Assembly: GCA_036003885.1 (NCBI GenBank)
Contig: DASYSA010000736.1
Location: forward strand, 1-6,077
Origin: DASYSA01 sp036003885
Lineage (GTDB): Bacteria > Acidobacteriota > Blastocatellia > UBA7656
Reading direction: 5' to 3'
Length of the DNA: 6,077 nt
Below, one piece after another: positions 6,022-6,077 of this stretch (position 1 is the stretch's first letter; each line of letters opens with the position of its first letter). The notes beneath the pieces are model-generated. The model worked only from the letters and a program-made list of their open reading frames with translations, was not told where the DNA came from and made no database searches. Made by a program: the position numbers and the translations under genes.

Positions 6022-6077
6022 CGTTTCACGTTTTACGTTTTGCGTTTTACGTTTTGCGTTTTACGTTTTGCGTTTTA
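6022..6077 (+). repeat. Heptamer repeat array 3, truncated by the window end
   Basis: Eight uninterrupted heptamers fill 56 bases: one CGTTTCA followed by seven CGTTTTR units with R in the order A,G,A,G,A,G,A, which is effectively a 14-base repeat CGTTTTACGTTTTG. It begins 7 bases after the cpoB stop and has the same orientation as the left arms of elements 1 and 2. An inverse (YAAAACG) right arm would be expected beyond the window. Confidence 0.9.

Overview
The window holds a complete, co-directional Tol-Pal cell-envelope operon (all on the + strand) preceded by the end of a small type II toxin-antitoxin module. The organism is a Gram-negative (diderm) bacterium: Pal is an outer-membrane lipoprotein with an OmpA-type peptidoglycan-binding domain, and TolQ-TolR-TolA-TolB span inner membrane and periplasm. 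The fairly high G+C, the compact TonB-like TolA, Ig-like repeats in Pal and heptamer repeats between genes suggest a non-proteobacterial lineage; Acidobacteriota (Blastocatellia-like) is my best guess, but this is inference without a search.

Layout. Bases 1-84 are the 3' end of a probable antitoxin gene, overlapping by 17 bases a PIN-domain toxin gene (68-484). Bases 485-641 hold no gene but carry a very good sigma70-type promoter (TTGACA, 17-base spacer, TAAAAT) and a Shine-Dalgarno that supports a TTG start for tolQ. Then come tolQ (642-1361), tolR (1382-1816), a TolA/TonB-like gene overlapping tolR by ATGA (1813-2673), tolB (2693-3997), pal (4119-5102) and cpoB/ybgF (5217-6014).

How they work together. 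TolQ and TolR form the proton-driven motor, the TolA-like protein carries force across the periplasm, TolB and Pal form the outer-membrane/peptidoglycan end, and CpoB is the periplasmic partner that in E. coli links Tol to septal peptidoglycan synthesis. Gene order and lengths match the classical system except that TolA is short and Gly-rich rather than long and helical, and Pal carries two extra Ig-like repeats.

The most unusual content is a family of intergenic repeat elements built from the heptamer CGTTTTR and its inverse YAAAACG. One lies after tolB, one after pal and one (cut by the window end) after cpoB; none lies between the tightly packed tolQ-R-A-B genes. The two complete copies are long inverted repeats that could fold into hairpins in the operon mRNA, and their loops share a short TTGTGG...CCGC match. 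I do not recognise them as a named element.
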